Below are positions 9,575 through 19,533 of a stretch of DNA of 64,000 nt, piece after piece. Origin of the DNA: Bacteroides caecimuris (GTDB taxonomy: Bacteria; Bacteroidota; Bacteroidia; Bacteroidales; Bacteroidaceae); contig NZ_CP015401.2 in the NCBI RefSeq assembly GCF_001688725.2, forward strand, positions 3,534,001-3,598,000, in the 5' to 3' direction. The notes under the pieces are model-generated. The model saw only the letters and a list, made by a program, of their open reading frames with translations. It had not been told where the DNA came from and searched no databases. The position numbers and the translations under genes are program-made. Position 1 is the first letter of the stretch. Every line of letters starts with the position of its first letter.

Positions 9575-12421
9575 ATGACAATTATAAATAAAAGAAATCT
9601 GTTTTTCCTAATTTCCGTCTGGCTGTTGTCTACACTTCTGCCAGCGCAGAATGTCACCATATCCACTCCCCATACACAGTTACTCCTCTCGGCACCAAAC
9701 GGCGGTACACCGGAACAACTGTATTACGGCTCACGCACCTCTGATGCGGATATCCGAAGCATTTGCGAAACAGCACGCGGGAGAAATGCTTATCCCGTCT
9801 ACGGAATGGGGTATCCATGTGAAACGGCATTGTCCGTCCGCCATGCCGACGGTAACCTGACACTTCAAATGGCAGTCATAGGCGTAAAAGAAACACGCCT
9901 TACAGAAGAAAACGCCACTTTGACGGTGATAGAACTGAAAGACAAAGTGTATCCTTTCTTCGTCAACATCTGCTACAAAGCATGGCAGGATGCGGATGTC
10001 ATCGAAACATGGACTGAAATCCGTCACGAAGAGAAGAAGCCTGTCCAACTTCAGCAGTTTGCTTCTGCCTACTTGCCTGTCCGCCGTGGCAATGTCTGGC
10101 TGGCACATCTTTCCGGTGCCTGGGCAAACGAAGGACAACTCTGCCAGGAAGCGTTGCAACCGGGTATGAAAGTCATCAAAAACACGGACGGAGTACGCAA
10201 CTCCCAATCGGCGCACGCAGAAGTGATGTTCTCGCTCGACGGCAAACCGCAGGAGAACACGGGACGCGTCATCGGTGCGGCACTTTGCTACAGCGGCAAC
10301 TACAAACTGCGCATTGACACGCAAGAAGACGACTGGCACCATTTCCTCGCCGGCATCAACGAAGAAAACTCCTGGTACAACCTGAAAAAAGAAGAAGTGT
10401 TCCGCACCCCCGCATTGGCACTGACCTACAGCGACGAAGGGATGAGCGGATGCAGCCGGAAATTCCATCAATGGGCACGGCTGCATAAACTTGCCAACGG
10501 GAACACTCCCCGCAAAATTCTGCTGAACAGTTGGGAAGGCGTCTATTTCGACATCAACGAACAGGGCATGGACCAGATGATGGGTGACATCGCTGCCATG
10601 GGAGGCGAACTGTTTGTAATGGACGACGGTTGGTTCGGCGACAAATATCCGCGCAAAAACGACTCTTATGCCTTAGGCGACTGGACCGTAGACAAGACCA
10701 AACTCCCCGGCGGACTGCAATCATTACTTGACAACGCCCGGAAACACGGCATACGGTTCGGCATCTGGCTGGAACCGGAAATGGCCAATACCAAAAGCGA
10801 ACTGTACGAAAAGCACCCCGAATGGATTATCAAGGCACCCGAACGGGAAGTGGTATGCGCCCGCGGCGGCACACAAGTCGTACTCGACCTCTCCAACCCG
10901 CAAGTGCAGGATTTTATCGTACAGACAGCGGACGAACTGATGAATTCCTATCCCGACATTGATTATATCAAGTGGGATGCCAATATGTCCATCATCACCC
11001 AAGGTTCGCAATACCTGACCAAGGACAACCAAAGCCACCTGAACATCGAATACCATCGGGGCTTTGAGAACGTGTGCCAACGCATTCGCACCAGCCATCC
11101 GCAACTGACGATGCAGGCTTGTGCCAGCGGTGGCGGACGTGTCAACTACGGCATACTTCCCTACTTCGACGAATTCTGGACAAGCGACAATACGGATGCA
11201 CTTCAGCGTATCTACATCCAATGGGGCACTTCCTATTTCTTCCCCGCCATCGGCATGGGGGCGCACATCAGCGCAAGCCCTAACCATCAGACATCGCGTT
11301 CCGTTCCGTTGAAGTTCCGTATTGATGTAGCGATGAGCGGACGCTTAGGTATGGAAATACAGCCCAAGGATATGACGGAAGAGGAAAAGGCATTGTGCAG
11401 AAACGCCATTACCGAATACAAGACGATACGCCCCATCGTACAGTTCGGAGATATTTACCGTTTACTTTCTCCGTATGACAAACAGGGCGCAGCTTCGCTG
11501 ATGTATGTATCGCCGGAAAAGGACAAAGCCGTATTCTACTGGTGGAAAACAGAACATTTCTGCAACCAGCACTTGCCACGGGTGAAGATGGCAGGACTTG
11601 CTCCAAACAAATATTATAAAGTGCATGAGCTGAACCGCATCGACACTGAACCTTTGAAATTTGAAGGTAAAAGTTTCAGCGGTGCATATCTGAATGACAA
11701 CGGACTGGAAATTCCCTCTACCCACAGAGTGGAACCTTCGAAACAAAACGAATATGCCAGCCGCGTGCTTTATCTGGAAGAAGTAACTCCCTCGTCTTCC
11801 GACAACCGGATAGCACAATGCCCTCCGTTGCGTGTTCTTTGCTTAGGCAACTCTATCACCCGCCACGAATATAAAGCAGACATCGAATGGTTCTCCGAAT
11901 GGGGCATGGCAGCATCCAAAGAAGAAAACGACTATTGCCACCAATTGGAGAAGATGCTCTCGCAAAACCGTCCTGGCACAGTGGTTACCCCACTGAACAT
12001 CGCCTATTGGGAACGCAACTTGAATTGCAGTATCGACTCGCTGATTGGTGCTCATGCTACAGACAAGGATGTGATCGTTGTCCGCTTGGGAGAAAACGTA
12101 CAAGATAAAGAAGCATTCAAATCAGGTATCCTCCAACTGGTGGAATATTGCAAGCGGAAAGCAAACAAAATAGTCATCACCGGTTGTTTCTGGAAGGATG
12201 ATGAAAAAGAGCGTGCCATCATTAACGCTGCGCATATGCATGGACTCACTTATATTCCGATTGACTGGATAGACCGCTTGTATGATTCACGCCCGAAAGT
12301 CGGAGACACTCTTTATGACATACACGGAAAGCCATATACTGTAACCAAAGATTTCATCATCGCCCATCCCGATGACGAAGGCATGAAGAAGATAGCGGAA
12401 GCAATATATAGAGTTCTCTAA
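9575..12421 (+). CDS. GH36 alpha-galactosidase fused to C-terminal SGNH hydrolase domain
   Basis: Signal peptide ending LLPAQ. Residues about 25-740 form a GH36 enzyme: DDGWFGD, nucleophile Asp468 in KWDANM, CASGGGR, and acid/base Asp538 in WTSDNTD. These catalytic residues all being present, alpha-galactosidase activity is likely. Residues about 748-948 form an SGNH domain (GNSIT with Ser760, GEN, His931) close to the N-terminal domain of the esterase at 2293-3816, sharing runs such as EWGMAASKEENDYCHQLE. At 948 residues it is about 200 longer than an ordinary GH36. The fusion suggests deacylation and alpha-galactose release are coupled on one substrate. A strong hairpin follows 32 bp after the stop. 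Confidence 0.88.
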   Translation: MTIINKRNLFFLISVWLLSTLLPAQNVTISTPHTQLLLSAPNGGTPEQLYYGSRTSDADIRSICETARGRNAYPVYGMGYPCETALSVRHADGNLTLQMAVIGVKETRLTEENATLTVIELKDKVYPFFVNICYKAWQDADVIETWTEIRHEEKKPVQLQQFASAYLPVRRGNVWLAHLSGAWANEGQLCQEALQPGMKVIKNTDGVRNSQSAHAEVMFSLDGKPQENTGRVIGAALCYSGNYKLRIDTQEDDWHHFLAGINEENSWYNLKKEEVFRTPALALTYSDEGMSGCSRKFHQWARLHKLANGNTPRKILLNSWEGVYFDINEQGMDQMMGDIAAMGGELFVMDDGWFGDKYPRKNDSYALGDWTVDKTKLPGGLQSLLDNARKHGIRFGIWLEPEMANTKSELYEKHPEWIIKAPEREVVCARGGTQVVLDLSNPQVQDFIVQTADELMNSYPDIDYIKWDANMSIITQGSQYLTKDNQSHLNIEYHRGFENVCQRIRTSHPQLTMQACASGGGRVNYGILPYFDEFWTSDNTDALQRIYIQWGTSYFFPAIGMGAHISASPNHQTSRSVPLKFRIDVAMSGRLGMEIQPKDMTEEEKALCRNAITEYKTIRPIVQFGDIYRLLSPYDKQGAASLMYVSPEKDKAVFYWWKTEHFCNQHLPRVKMAGLAPNKYYKVHELNRIDTEPLKFEGKSFSGAYLNDNGLEIPSTHRVEPSKQNEYASRVLYLEEVTPSSSDNRIAQCPPLRVLCLGNSITRHEYKADIEWFSEWGMAASKEENDYCHQLEKMLSQNRPGTVVTPLNIAYWERNLNCSIDSLIGAHATDKDVIVVRLGENVQDKEAFKSGILQLVEYCKRKANKIVITGCFWKDDEKERAIINAAHMHGLTYIPIDWIDRLYDSRPKVGDTLYDIHGKPYTVTKDFIIAHPDDEGMKKIAEAIYRVL

Positions 12422-12452
12422 TGGCTCCCCGACTCTTCGCCCTTCCATTATT

Positions 12453-12492
12453 TATACCTGTAGTTTCCACACAATGAGAAACTACAGGTATA
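12453..12492 (+). terminator. Perfect 15-bp hairpin after GH36 gene
   Basis: TATACCTGTAGTTTC (12453-12467) pairs perfectly with 12478-12492 around a 10-nt loop. There is no strong T-run after it, so termination may be partial or the hairpin may protect the 3' end. Confidence 0.6.
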
Positions 12493-12565
12493 TGAATAGA
12501 AAATTTCAGTTTAAACCCACCAAACACAATTGAATCAGCAATCAATATTTATCGTATAAATATTC

Positions 12566-12598
12566 TTTCATGTCATTATTTTACGGATAATATCTTTG
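12566..12598 (+). promoter_or_regulatory. Predicted Bacteroides promoter for ECF sigma gene
   Basis: -33-like TTTC (12566-12569), 21-bp spacer, and a perfect -7 box TATCTTTG (12591-12598) fit the sigma-ABfr consensus. The sigma gene starts 52 bp downstream. Confidence 0.5.
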
Positions 12599-12650
12599 GA
12601 ATTTAGTCCATTAATCCTTTATTTTGTACAGAAAAACATAAAATTGTAAC

Positions 12651-13199
12651 ATGAGCGAAGAACAAATATTTGACGAAGCATATAAACTATATTACCGAAA
12701 GTGTTTACTGTTCGCCCGGTCTTATACCCATGATATAGTACAAGCTGAAGACATCGTTGCCGAAGCCATGATTGTGTTATGGGAAAAACTCTGTAATGCG
12801 GAAGAAATAGGTGCGACATTACCCTTTCTGATAGGCACTATCCGCAATAAAATACTACAATATTTCCGTAGGGAAACCTTCAAGCTTAAAATCCACTCCG
12901 TTCTCGAAAAAGACAGCATGCGCGAATTGGAAATGCGCATATCTACTTTGGAAGAGTGCAATCCCCAGGAGCTATACAGCATGGACATACAGAGTATATT
13001 AAAAGAATCATTGAAAACAATGCACAGCCAAACCCAAACTGTCTTCATGCTCAGTCGTTTCGCTCATAAAACCAATGAAGAGATTGCCCGGGAACTGGGC
13101 ATTGGAGTAAAAGGAGTGGAATACCACATTACAAAAGCACTGAAAAAGCTACGGATAGACCTCAAAGATTTCTATCCTCTTCTGGACGTACTGCTTTAA
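12651..13199 (+). CDS. ECF RNA polymerase sigma factor (Bacteroides FecI-like)
   Basis: 182 residues with sigma-70 region 2 (about 10-80; AEDIVAEAM and FLIGTIRNKILQYFRR) and region 4 helix-turn-helix (about 125-175; TNEEIARELGIGVKGVEYHITKA). It should direct polymerase to promoters of the SusC/SusD operon when released by the anti-sigma factor encoded next. This sigma/anti-sigma/SusC/SusD order is typical of loci induced by a signal passed through the SusC-like receptor. No Shine-Dalgarno is obvious, as is usual in Bacteroidetes. Confidence 0.9.
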   Translation: MSEEQIFDEAYKLYYRKCLLFARSYTHDIVQAEDIVAEAMIVLWEKLCNAEEIGATLPFLIGTIRNKILQYFRRETFKLKIHSVLEKDSMRELEMRISTLEECNPQELYSMDIQSILKESLKTMHSQTQTVFMLSRFAHKTNEEIARELGIGVKGVEYHITKALKKLRIDLKDFYPLLDVLL

Positions 13200-13378
13200 T
13201 CCCTGTTTCCTGTCTCTCCCACTCTCCCTTGCAAAATACGTATATTCATTGCTTTTTCTTCTTAACTACTATACAGCCCCAATAAATTTCTTAATCTTTT
13301 TTGAAAAAAATTCATTATTCCGCTAGGGTTATTGCTTTTTTATGCGACTATTATATAGAACAGCAATAAAATAATGCT

Positions 13379-14323
13379 ATGGAACGAAATGTAATTCTTA
13401 AATATCTACGGGGAGAAACCTCTCCCGAAGAACGTATCAAAATGCTCCGATGGTTGGAAGAAGACCCGGCACATTTGGAAGAATACAAATATCTGCGCCG
13501 GATTTTTGATGCAACCTTATGCAACGAAGAGAATATACCCCTATCTATTCATTCGTCACGCTCCACCAACCGGAGAATATGGATGCAAATAGCGGCAGCC
13601 GTAGCGTTTATCTGTCTTTTTGCAGGCGGAACATGGCTATACACACAGCATCTTTCCGAAAACCAGGCAGAATTGTTAGCTGCACGCGATATCCACGTCC
13701 CTGTAGGACAACGTACGGAAATCACCCTAAACGATGGAACAAGAATATGGCTCAACTCCAATACAACCCTGCACATAGAAAGCCAAAAAGGAAAAGACCT
13801 GCGCCGTGTCCGCCTGAATGGTGAGGCTTACTTTGAAGTAACGCCGAACAAGCACCTGCCGTTCGTAGTACAGACAGGTTCTCATGAAGTGCAAGTGTTA
13901 GGAACAAAGTTCAGCATATTTGCCTATAAAGACCGGAACGATTTTTCCGTCAAACTGTATGAAGGAGCGGTCGACGTGAGTGACAAGCAAAACGCCACCA
14001 CTCTCCGTCTCTCTCCCGACGAAGAAGCGAAGATATCCGACGGCGGACAATTGATAAAAGTTCCCTTCGACAAAGCAGAATCGCTGTTATGGATTGAAGG
14101 TATTTATTACTTCGAAGACACGGACTATGCTTCCATCTTCCGGCAAATGAAAGAATATTATAAGGTAGACTTTGATGTCCGTAACCCCCAAATACTACAA
14201 TATAAATGTACCTGTAAATTCCGGCAGGAAGACGGTTTGAAACATATTCTGGAAATCCTGCAACGAATCCACCGGTTTGAATACGAATGGAGTGACGATG
14301 AACAGACCGTCATTATCCGATAA
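13379..14323 (+). CDS. FecR-family anti-sigma factor
   Basis: N-terminal cytoplasmic sigma-binding segment (1-66), one transmembrane helix (about 69-88), periplasmic FecR beta domain (about 105-205) and a C-terminal secretin/STN-like module (DUF4974, about 245-314). It holds the sigma factor until a signal from the STN domain of the partner SusC releases it. A 179-bp AT-rich spacer separates it from the sigma gene, and I see no clear terminator or canonical -7 box there. SusC begins 179 bp downstream. Confidence 0.9.
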   Translation: MERNVILKYLRGETSPEERIKMLRWLEEDPAHLEEYKYLRRIFDATLCNEENIPLSIHSSRSTNRRIWMQIAAAVAFICLFAGGTWLYTQHLSENQAELLAARDIHVPVGQRTEITLNDGTRIWLNSNTTLHIESQKGKDLRRVRLNGEAYFEVTPNKHLPFVVQTGSHEVQVLGTKFSIFAYKDRNDFSVKLYEGAVDVSDKQNATTLRLSPDEEAKISDGGQLIKVPFDKAESLLWIEGIYYFEDTDYASIFRQMKEYYKVDFDVRNPQILQYKCTCKFRQEDGLKHILEILQRIHRFEYEWSDDEQTVIIR

Positions 14324-14502
14324 ATTATTACTCTTTCAGTTAACCCTATTCATTATGAAAAACAAAGATCCCGTTTATTTAACTAAAAAACGGCCAGAAG
14401 TGCTCCAACACTATCCGACCGTAAAAGTCGTGCATACTTCCCTCGTTACCCAACGGAGAATGAACTCGTTATATTACACAACTTATTAAAACATACAAAG
14501 TT

Positions 14503-17500
14503 ATGAATAAAAAAATAGCTCTTCTGTGTGGAATAATGTTTTTTATATTAAATATGACTGTTTTTGCACAAAATAAGACAGTTACACTTCATGAAGAACA
14601 AAGTTCCATTCAAACAATCCTTTCAAAGATTGAGAAACAGACGAAATACCTGTTCGTCTATGACAAAGCGCAAATCGACGTAAAGCGTAAAGTTACGTTG
14701 AAAGTAAACAACAAACCGGTTTCGCAAGTACTGAATACATTATTTGCAGGCACACAGGTTTCTTACACCCAGAACGGAAACAACATCGTACTGACCGTAA
14801 AAAAAAGCAGTAAACAACCGACGAAAACCGTAAGAGGCGTAATCACCGATGCAAACGGTGAACCTGTTATTGGCGCCACAGTGACATCAACGGCAACCGG
14901 CAAGGGAACAATTACCGATATGGATGGTAAATTCACTATGGACGTTCCGAAGAACACGCAACTGCAAGTATCCTATATCGGATACAAGAAGCAGGAAATT
15001 GCGGTAGGAGAAAAAAACACACTGAAAATTGTGTTGGAAGAAGAAAATGCAGTATTGGAAGAGGTGATTGTAGTAGGTTACGGTACTATTAAACGGAAAG
15101 AGATGACTTCTGCCATCTCGCACATCGGTGCCAAAGATCTGAATCAGATGCCTACAATGGATGCATCTATGTTATTGCAAGGAAAAGTATCCAGTGTGTC
15201 CGTATCAAATATAAATTCCGCCGACCCCGACCAGCACGGTAGTATTCAGATTCGTGGTGTATCATCCCGTAGCGCAGGACTGGGTCCGCTCATCGTAGTA
15301 GACGGTATACCGGGCGGCGACCTGGCGAATATCAACCCCAATGATATCGAATCCATGGATGTACTAAAAGACGGTGCGGCATCTGCCATATATGGTACAC
15401 GCGGCTCAAACGGTGTAATCCTCATCAACCTGAAAAAAGGAGCACGTGACAATCAAGTACACGTCACCTACAACGGTTCGCTTACCATCACGGAAGCAAA
15501 GCCGTGGGAATTGGAACCACTTAGTGCCGACGAATATCGTAAATACCGTTGCGAACAAAATCCGGGCAACGACTACGGTGGAAACACCAATTGGCTTGAT
15601 GCCATCACCCATACAGGTATTACCCACATGCACTCGCTTACTTTCTCGGGCGGCGGAGCGCAAAACAATTACCGCGTAACGGCAGACTACCGGGATGCTG
15701 AAGGTATCCTCATCAACCAAAAACGCAGGGAATACGGAATGCGTGCCACTGCCAACCTAACCACTAAAGACGGTCTGTTCTACTTTTCAAGCACCGTAGC
15801 TCCCCGCATCATCGACCAAAAAAAGGGAAAATATTACAACTATCAAGTGGCATTGAGAAACAATCCTACCGTACCTGTATATGACGAAACCACAACCAAC
15901 GGCTATTTTCACTTGCCATTAGGCACAAGCACGGAGAATATCGTAGAAGATCTGCGTGTCGTTTCCCGCGACCAGACTACACGCCGCATCGAATGGAATG
16001 CCACCGCCGGCATCAACCTTCTGCCGCTTTTCCTGCCCAACAACCAAAACAACCTTCTGCTGAAATCGCAGGTCACTTTCGCCCAACGACATGATGACGA
16101 AATACATGGTAGTTACTCGCCGTCCACCTGCACGTGGATGATACAGAACAATCGGAAAGGTGAAGCATCGCGGGCATATTATAAAGCTATGACCAACAAT
16201 TTTGAATGGGTTACGAATTTCTCCGCCACTTTCGCCAAGCACCACAATGTGCGTGGCATGGTAGGCTACTCTTACAATTACGTCGTAGCCGAAGGATTCA
16301 ATGCAGCCAACAAAGATTTTGCCACTGACGCCTTGCTCTACCACAATCTCGCACAAGGTACGTATGCCGCCGAAGCTGGTAAAACGGAGATGGGTTCGTA
16401 CAAAAACGATTCTAAACTTATCTCTTTTTTCGGTCGTGTGAACTATGACTGGAAAGGTCGTTATATGATGTCGGCAGCTATTCGTCACGAAGGTTCAACA
16501 CGTTTCGGTAAAAACCATAAATGGGGAAACTTCCCTTCTATCTCGGCAGGATGGCGTATTTCCGATGAGAGTTTCATGAAGAATGTAAAATGGATCGACG
16601 ACTTGAAGTTACGTTATGACTTTGGTGTAACCGGTAATCAAGATTTTGATAGTTACAAGTCACTTTCCACCTATTCCTCTTTCGGTTACTACTCCTATAA
16701 TAATACAGCTTTCCATGTATGGGGACCAGGCAAAAACACGAACCCCGACCTGCGTTGGGAGAAAGCCAAAAACCAGAACATCGGTCTTGATTTCAGTTTG
16801 TTCAACAACCGCGTGACGGGTTCGTTCAACTATTTCATCCGCAAACAGGAAGATTTGCTGGGCGACTACCAGACTTCGGTTCCCCCCAGTCTGTTCGCCA
16901 CCATCTTCACCAATGTGGGAACCATGAAGAATACCGGTTTTGAGTTCGACGTGACAGTGAACGCCGTACGCTCCAAAGATTTCAATTACAGTTTCACACT
17001 CGTAGGAGCCACAAACAATAATAAATTTGCCAGCTTCTCCAATGATGTATTCAAAGGACAGAAATACTATTCAACCTGTCAAATGGTCAGCCCCAATAAT
17101 CCGGGATATCTGCAACGCATCGAAGAAGGCGAACGTGTAGGTAACTTTTTCACTTGGCGTTATGCAGGTGTCAGCGATGACGGCAACTGGTTGGTTTATA
17201 ACAAAAACAACGAAGTAATCCCTGTCGGTGAAGCCAAGGAAGATGACAAAGCCATTACAGGCAACGGCCTGCCCAAATTCACAGCTTCTACTACCCATTC
17301 TTTCAAATGGAAAAATCTGGATGCATCCATCTCGTTGCGTGGCGCATTCGGCTTCCAGCTCTTCAATGTGCACGAATTTTACTTCGGGCTGCAATCCATG
17401 CAGAGCAACCTGATAAAAGAGGCGTACGGCAAAAACGCACACATCACTACTGGTATGAATGTGCTGACAGACTACTTCATCGAGAACGGTGACTATGTGA

Positions 17501-17727
17501 AAATCGACAATATCACACTTGGCTATACCTTCCCGTTGAAGACACGGTTTCTGGATAGCGTCCGTGTGTATGGTACCGCACAGAACCTTTATACATTTAC
17601 CGAATTCAGCGGTATAGACCCGTCCAACTTCGAAGTGAACGGCCTGACTCCCGGCTCCGGTGGTGGTGATTATACCTATTATCCGTCGGCATTCCAGTTC
17701 AACTTCGGTTTGCAAATTAATTTTTAA
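14503..17727 (+). CDS. SusC/RagA family TonB-dependent outer-membrane receptor with STN signalling domain
   Basis: Signal peptide ending VFAQ; STN secretin-like domain (about 25-98), carboxypeptidase-like beta domain (about 108-188), then the EEVIVVGYG TonB-box region and plug (about 195-310), followed by the 22-stranded barrel. It imports oligosaccharides with the SusD-like lid encoded 13 bp downstream. The STN domain marks it as the signalling partner of the FecR/sigma pair just upstream. The C-terminus ends in an aromatic-rich strand (FQFNFGLQINF), as expected for barrel assembly. Confidence 0.95.
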   Translation: MNKKIALLCGIMFFILNMTVFAQNKTVTLHEEQSSIQTILSKIEKQTKYLFVYDKAQIDVKRKVTLKVNNKPVSQVLNTLFAGTQVSYTQNGNNIVLTVKKSSKQPTKTVRGVITDANGEPVIGATVTSTATGKGTITDMDGKFTMDVPKNTQLQVSYIGYKKQEIAVGEKNTLKIVLEEENAVLEEVIVVGYGTIKRKEMTSAISHIGAKDLNQMPTMDASMLLQGKVSSVSVSNINSADPDQHGSIQIRGVSSRSAGLGPLIVVDGIPGGDLANINPNDIESMDVLKDGAASAIYGTRGSNGVILINLKKGARDNQVHVTYNGSLTITEAKPWELEPLSADEYRKYRCEQNPGNDYGGNTNWLDAITHTGITHMHSLTFSGGGAQNNYRVTADYRDAEGILINQKRREYGMRATANLTTKDGLFYFSSTVAPRIIDQKKGKYYNYQVALRNNPTVPVYDETTTNGYFHLPLGTSTENIVEDLRVVSRDQTTRRIEWNATAGINLLPLFLPNNQNNLLLKSQVTFAQRHDDEIHGSYSPSTCTWMIQNNRKGEASRAYYKAMTNNFEWVTNFSATFAKHHNVRGMVGYSYNYVVAEGFNAANKDFATDALLYHNLAQGTYAAEAGKTEMGSYKNDSKLISFFGRVNYDWKGRYMMSAAIRHEGSTRFGKNHKWGNFPSISAGWRISDESFMKNVKWIDDLKLRYDFGVTGNQDFDSYKSLSTYSSFGYYSYNNTAFHVWGPGKNTNPDLRWEKAKNQNIGLDFSLFNNRVTGSFNYFIRKQEDLLGDYQTSVPPSLFATIFTNVGTMKNTGFEFDVTVNAVRSKDFNYSFTLVGATNNNKFASFSNDVFKGQKYYSTCQMVSPNNPGYLQRIEEGERVGNFFTWRYAGVSDDGNWLVYNKNNEVIPVGEAKEDDKAITGNGLPKFTASTTHSFKWKNLDASISLRGAFGFQLFNVHEFYFGLQSMQSNLIKEAYGKNAHITTGMNVLTDYFIENGDYVKIDNITLGYTFPLKTRFLDSVRVYGTAQNLYTFTEFSGIDPSNFEVNGLTPGSGGGDYTYYPSAFQFNFGLQINF

Positions 17728-17740
17728 TTGAAAAAAGATT

Positions 17741-19522
17741 ATGAAAATCAAACATATATTTCTAGGCATAGGCTTGCTGGCAACCGCCGGTGGCGGACTT
17801 TCATCGTGCACCGACCTTCAAGAGAAAGTTTATGACCAGGTGACAAGCCAAAACTATTATCAAACGAAAGATGATGTGATTCACGCTGTTTTTCGTCCTT
17901 TTGAGCACACTTATTATTCCATGTGGCAGGTGCACGAACATGAAGAACTGCCTGCCGACCAATTGGTTACTGTCGTACGCGGCGACTGGTGGTGGGATGG
18001 CGGCAAATGGATTATGTACCATCGCCACCAATATGACGGCATCCAATACAACAACCCGGGTTCCGGCGAATGGACATCGGAATGGGAGCTGATGTATCAG
18101 GCCATCGGCCAATGCAACCTCGTTCTTGACGACCTTGCCGAACTCAATCCCGCCACATTCAAGATTACCGACACCGAATGGGCTTCTTATATAGCTCAGT
18201 TACGTTGCATGCGCGCTTTCTGCTACCTGCGACTCATCAACTGCTACCGCAACTGTCTGCTTGTCACCACAAGTGATGCCAGCGTAAGTATGCAACCCGA
18301 AAACCGCAAGCAAGTGGAACCACGGGTGTTGTTCAAGTTCATCGAAAGCGAACTGAAAGATTTCTGTCTGACCAATTTGCCACCGCGTAGCGGAAACTAC
18401 GACGGTCCCATGCAGGGACAGTTCACTCAGGGAGCTGCCGCCGCACTGTTAGCACGTCTCTATCTGAATGCTGAAAAGTGGATTGGCGAAGCCCGTTGGG
18501 ACGACTGTATCGGAATCTGCGAACGTATCCGCAAAGGTGAATTCGGCCATTATGAGCTTGCCGAACGTTGGGATGCCCCGTTCGACTGGAACAATGAAAC
18601 ATGCAGTGAAGTCATTTTTGCATTTACCGCTTCGTTTGCCACGACTTGCCATCACATGGTTAACTCACGCCAGACAATCTATGGTCGTATGCTTCCCTAT
18701 CAGTGTGGTCCATATCTGGGTATCGAGAAAGACGGTGAACGCAACCCACGTTACTGCATCACTCCCAGCTACGACAACTCTTACCCCAATCGTCAACTCT
18801 TCGATTACAAGTTGGGACAAGTATCGCAGAAATTCCTGAAATACCCTGGTGACTTGCGTTGGAAACAATATAAGAATACAAGCAACAACACACGCGAAGG
18901 TATGATGTTCCTTGAAGGAAAGATTCCCAACAACACACAAAGCGAGGGATTCGGAAAATCACCGCAAGGCTACACCATCTACCTGCGCGACCAGGTAGGA
19001 CAATTCTTTGTAGGCGGTGAAAGCGGACAAATCACAGGCGACAGCGAATCGAAATGCGAGAACGGTGATTTCAATTCAGGTCTGTTCGTGGTGAAATATC
19101 CGTTCTATCCCTACGAAGGCGGTGCATATAAAGAATCAGACCATGCGGTAATCCGTCTGGCGGAAGTGTATTACACCGAAGCCGAATGTTATTTACGTAA
19201 AGGAGATGCGCGTACGGCAGGCTCGCTGCTGAACAAGGTACGGGAACGCAATTACTCCAGTTTTGGAGACAATATCGCCTACGAACCCGAAGGTCGTGTA
19301 AAACTGAATATGGACGAAATGCTTGACGAATGGGGACGCGAATTCCTTGCCGAAAGCCGCCGACGCACCGATTTGATTCGCTTCGGACGCTTCCAGGAAG
19401 CATGGTGGGACAAAAAAGCGGATGCTGACACGCATTATGAACTTTTCCCGCTTTCACAAGACCAGTTGGAGCAAAATCTTTATCTGAAACAAAATCCGGG
19501 TTATCCCGATATCACACGTTAA
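17741..19522 (+). CDS. SusD/RagB family surface glycan-binding lipoprotein
   Basis: Lipoprotein signal (GLSSC). All-helical tetratricopeptide scaffold typical of SusD, with the family features: an N-terminal helix pair, MRAFCYLRLINCYRN and a C-terminal GREFLAESRRRTDLIRFGRF segment. It acts at the cell surface as the lid on the SusC transporter, capturing glycan. It is the second gene of the transport operon and is followed after 11 bp by a glycerophosphodiesterase, so the operon continues. Confidence 0.95.
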   Translation: MKIKHIFLGIGLLATAGGGLSSCTDLQEKVYDQVTSQNYYQTKDDVIHAVFRPFEHTYYSMWQVHEHEELPADQLVTVVRGDWWWDGGKWIMYHRHQYDGIQYNNPGSGEWTSEWELMYQAIGQCNLVLDDLAELNPATFKITDTEWASYIAQLRCMRAFCYLRLINCYRNCLLVTTSDASVSMQPENRKQVEPRVLFKFIESELKDFCLTNLPPRSGNYDGPMQGQFTQGAAAALLARLYLNAEKWIGEARWDDCIGICERIRKGEFGHYELAERWDAPFDWNNETCSEVIFAFTASFATTCHHMVNSRQTIYGRMLPYQCGPYLGIEKDGERNPRYCITPSYDNSYPNRQLFDYKLGQVSQKFLKYPGDLRWKQYKNTSNNTREGMMFLEGKIPNNTQSEGFGKSPQGYTIYLRDQVGQFFVGGESGQITGDSESKCENGDFNSGLFVVKYPFYPYEGGAYKESDHAVIRLAEVYYTEAECYLRKGDARTAGSLLNKVRERNYSSFGDNIAYEPEGRVKLNMDEMLDEWGREFLAESRRRTDLIRFGRFQEAWWDKKADADTHYELFPLSQDQLEQNLYLKQNPGYPDITR

Positions 19523-19533
19523 TTTTTTAGATT

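Noticed and set aside
14355..14489. 44-codon frame between the first FecR gene and SusC
   Set aside because: No signal, domain or convincing start; it lies in a leader region and is as likely to be chance. Not annotated.
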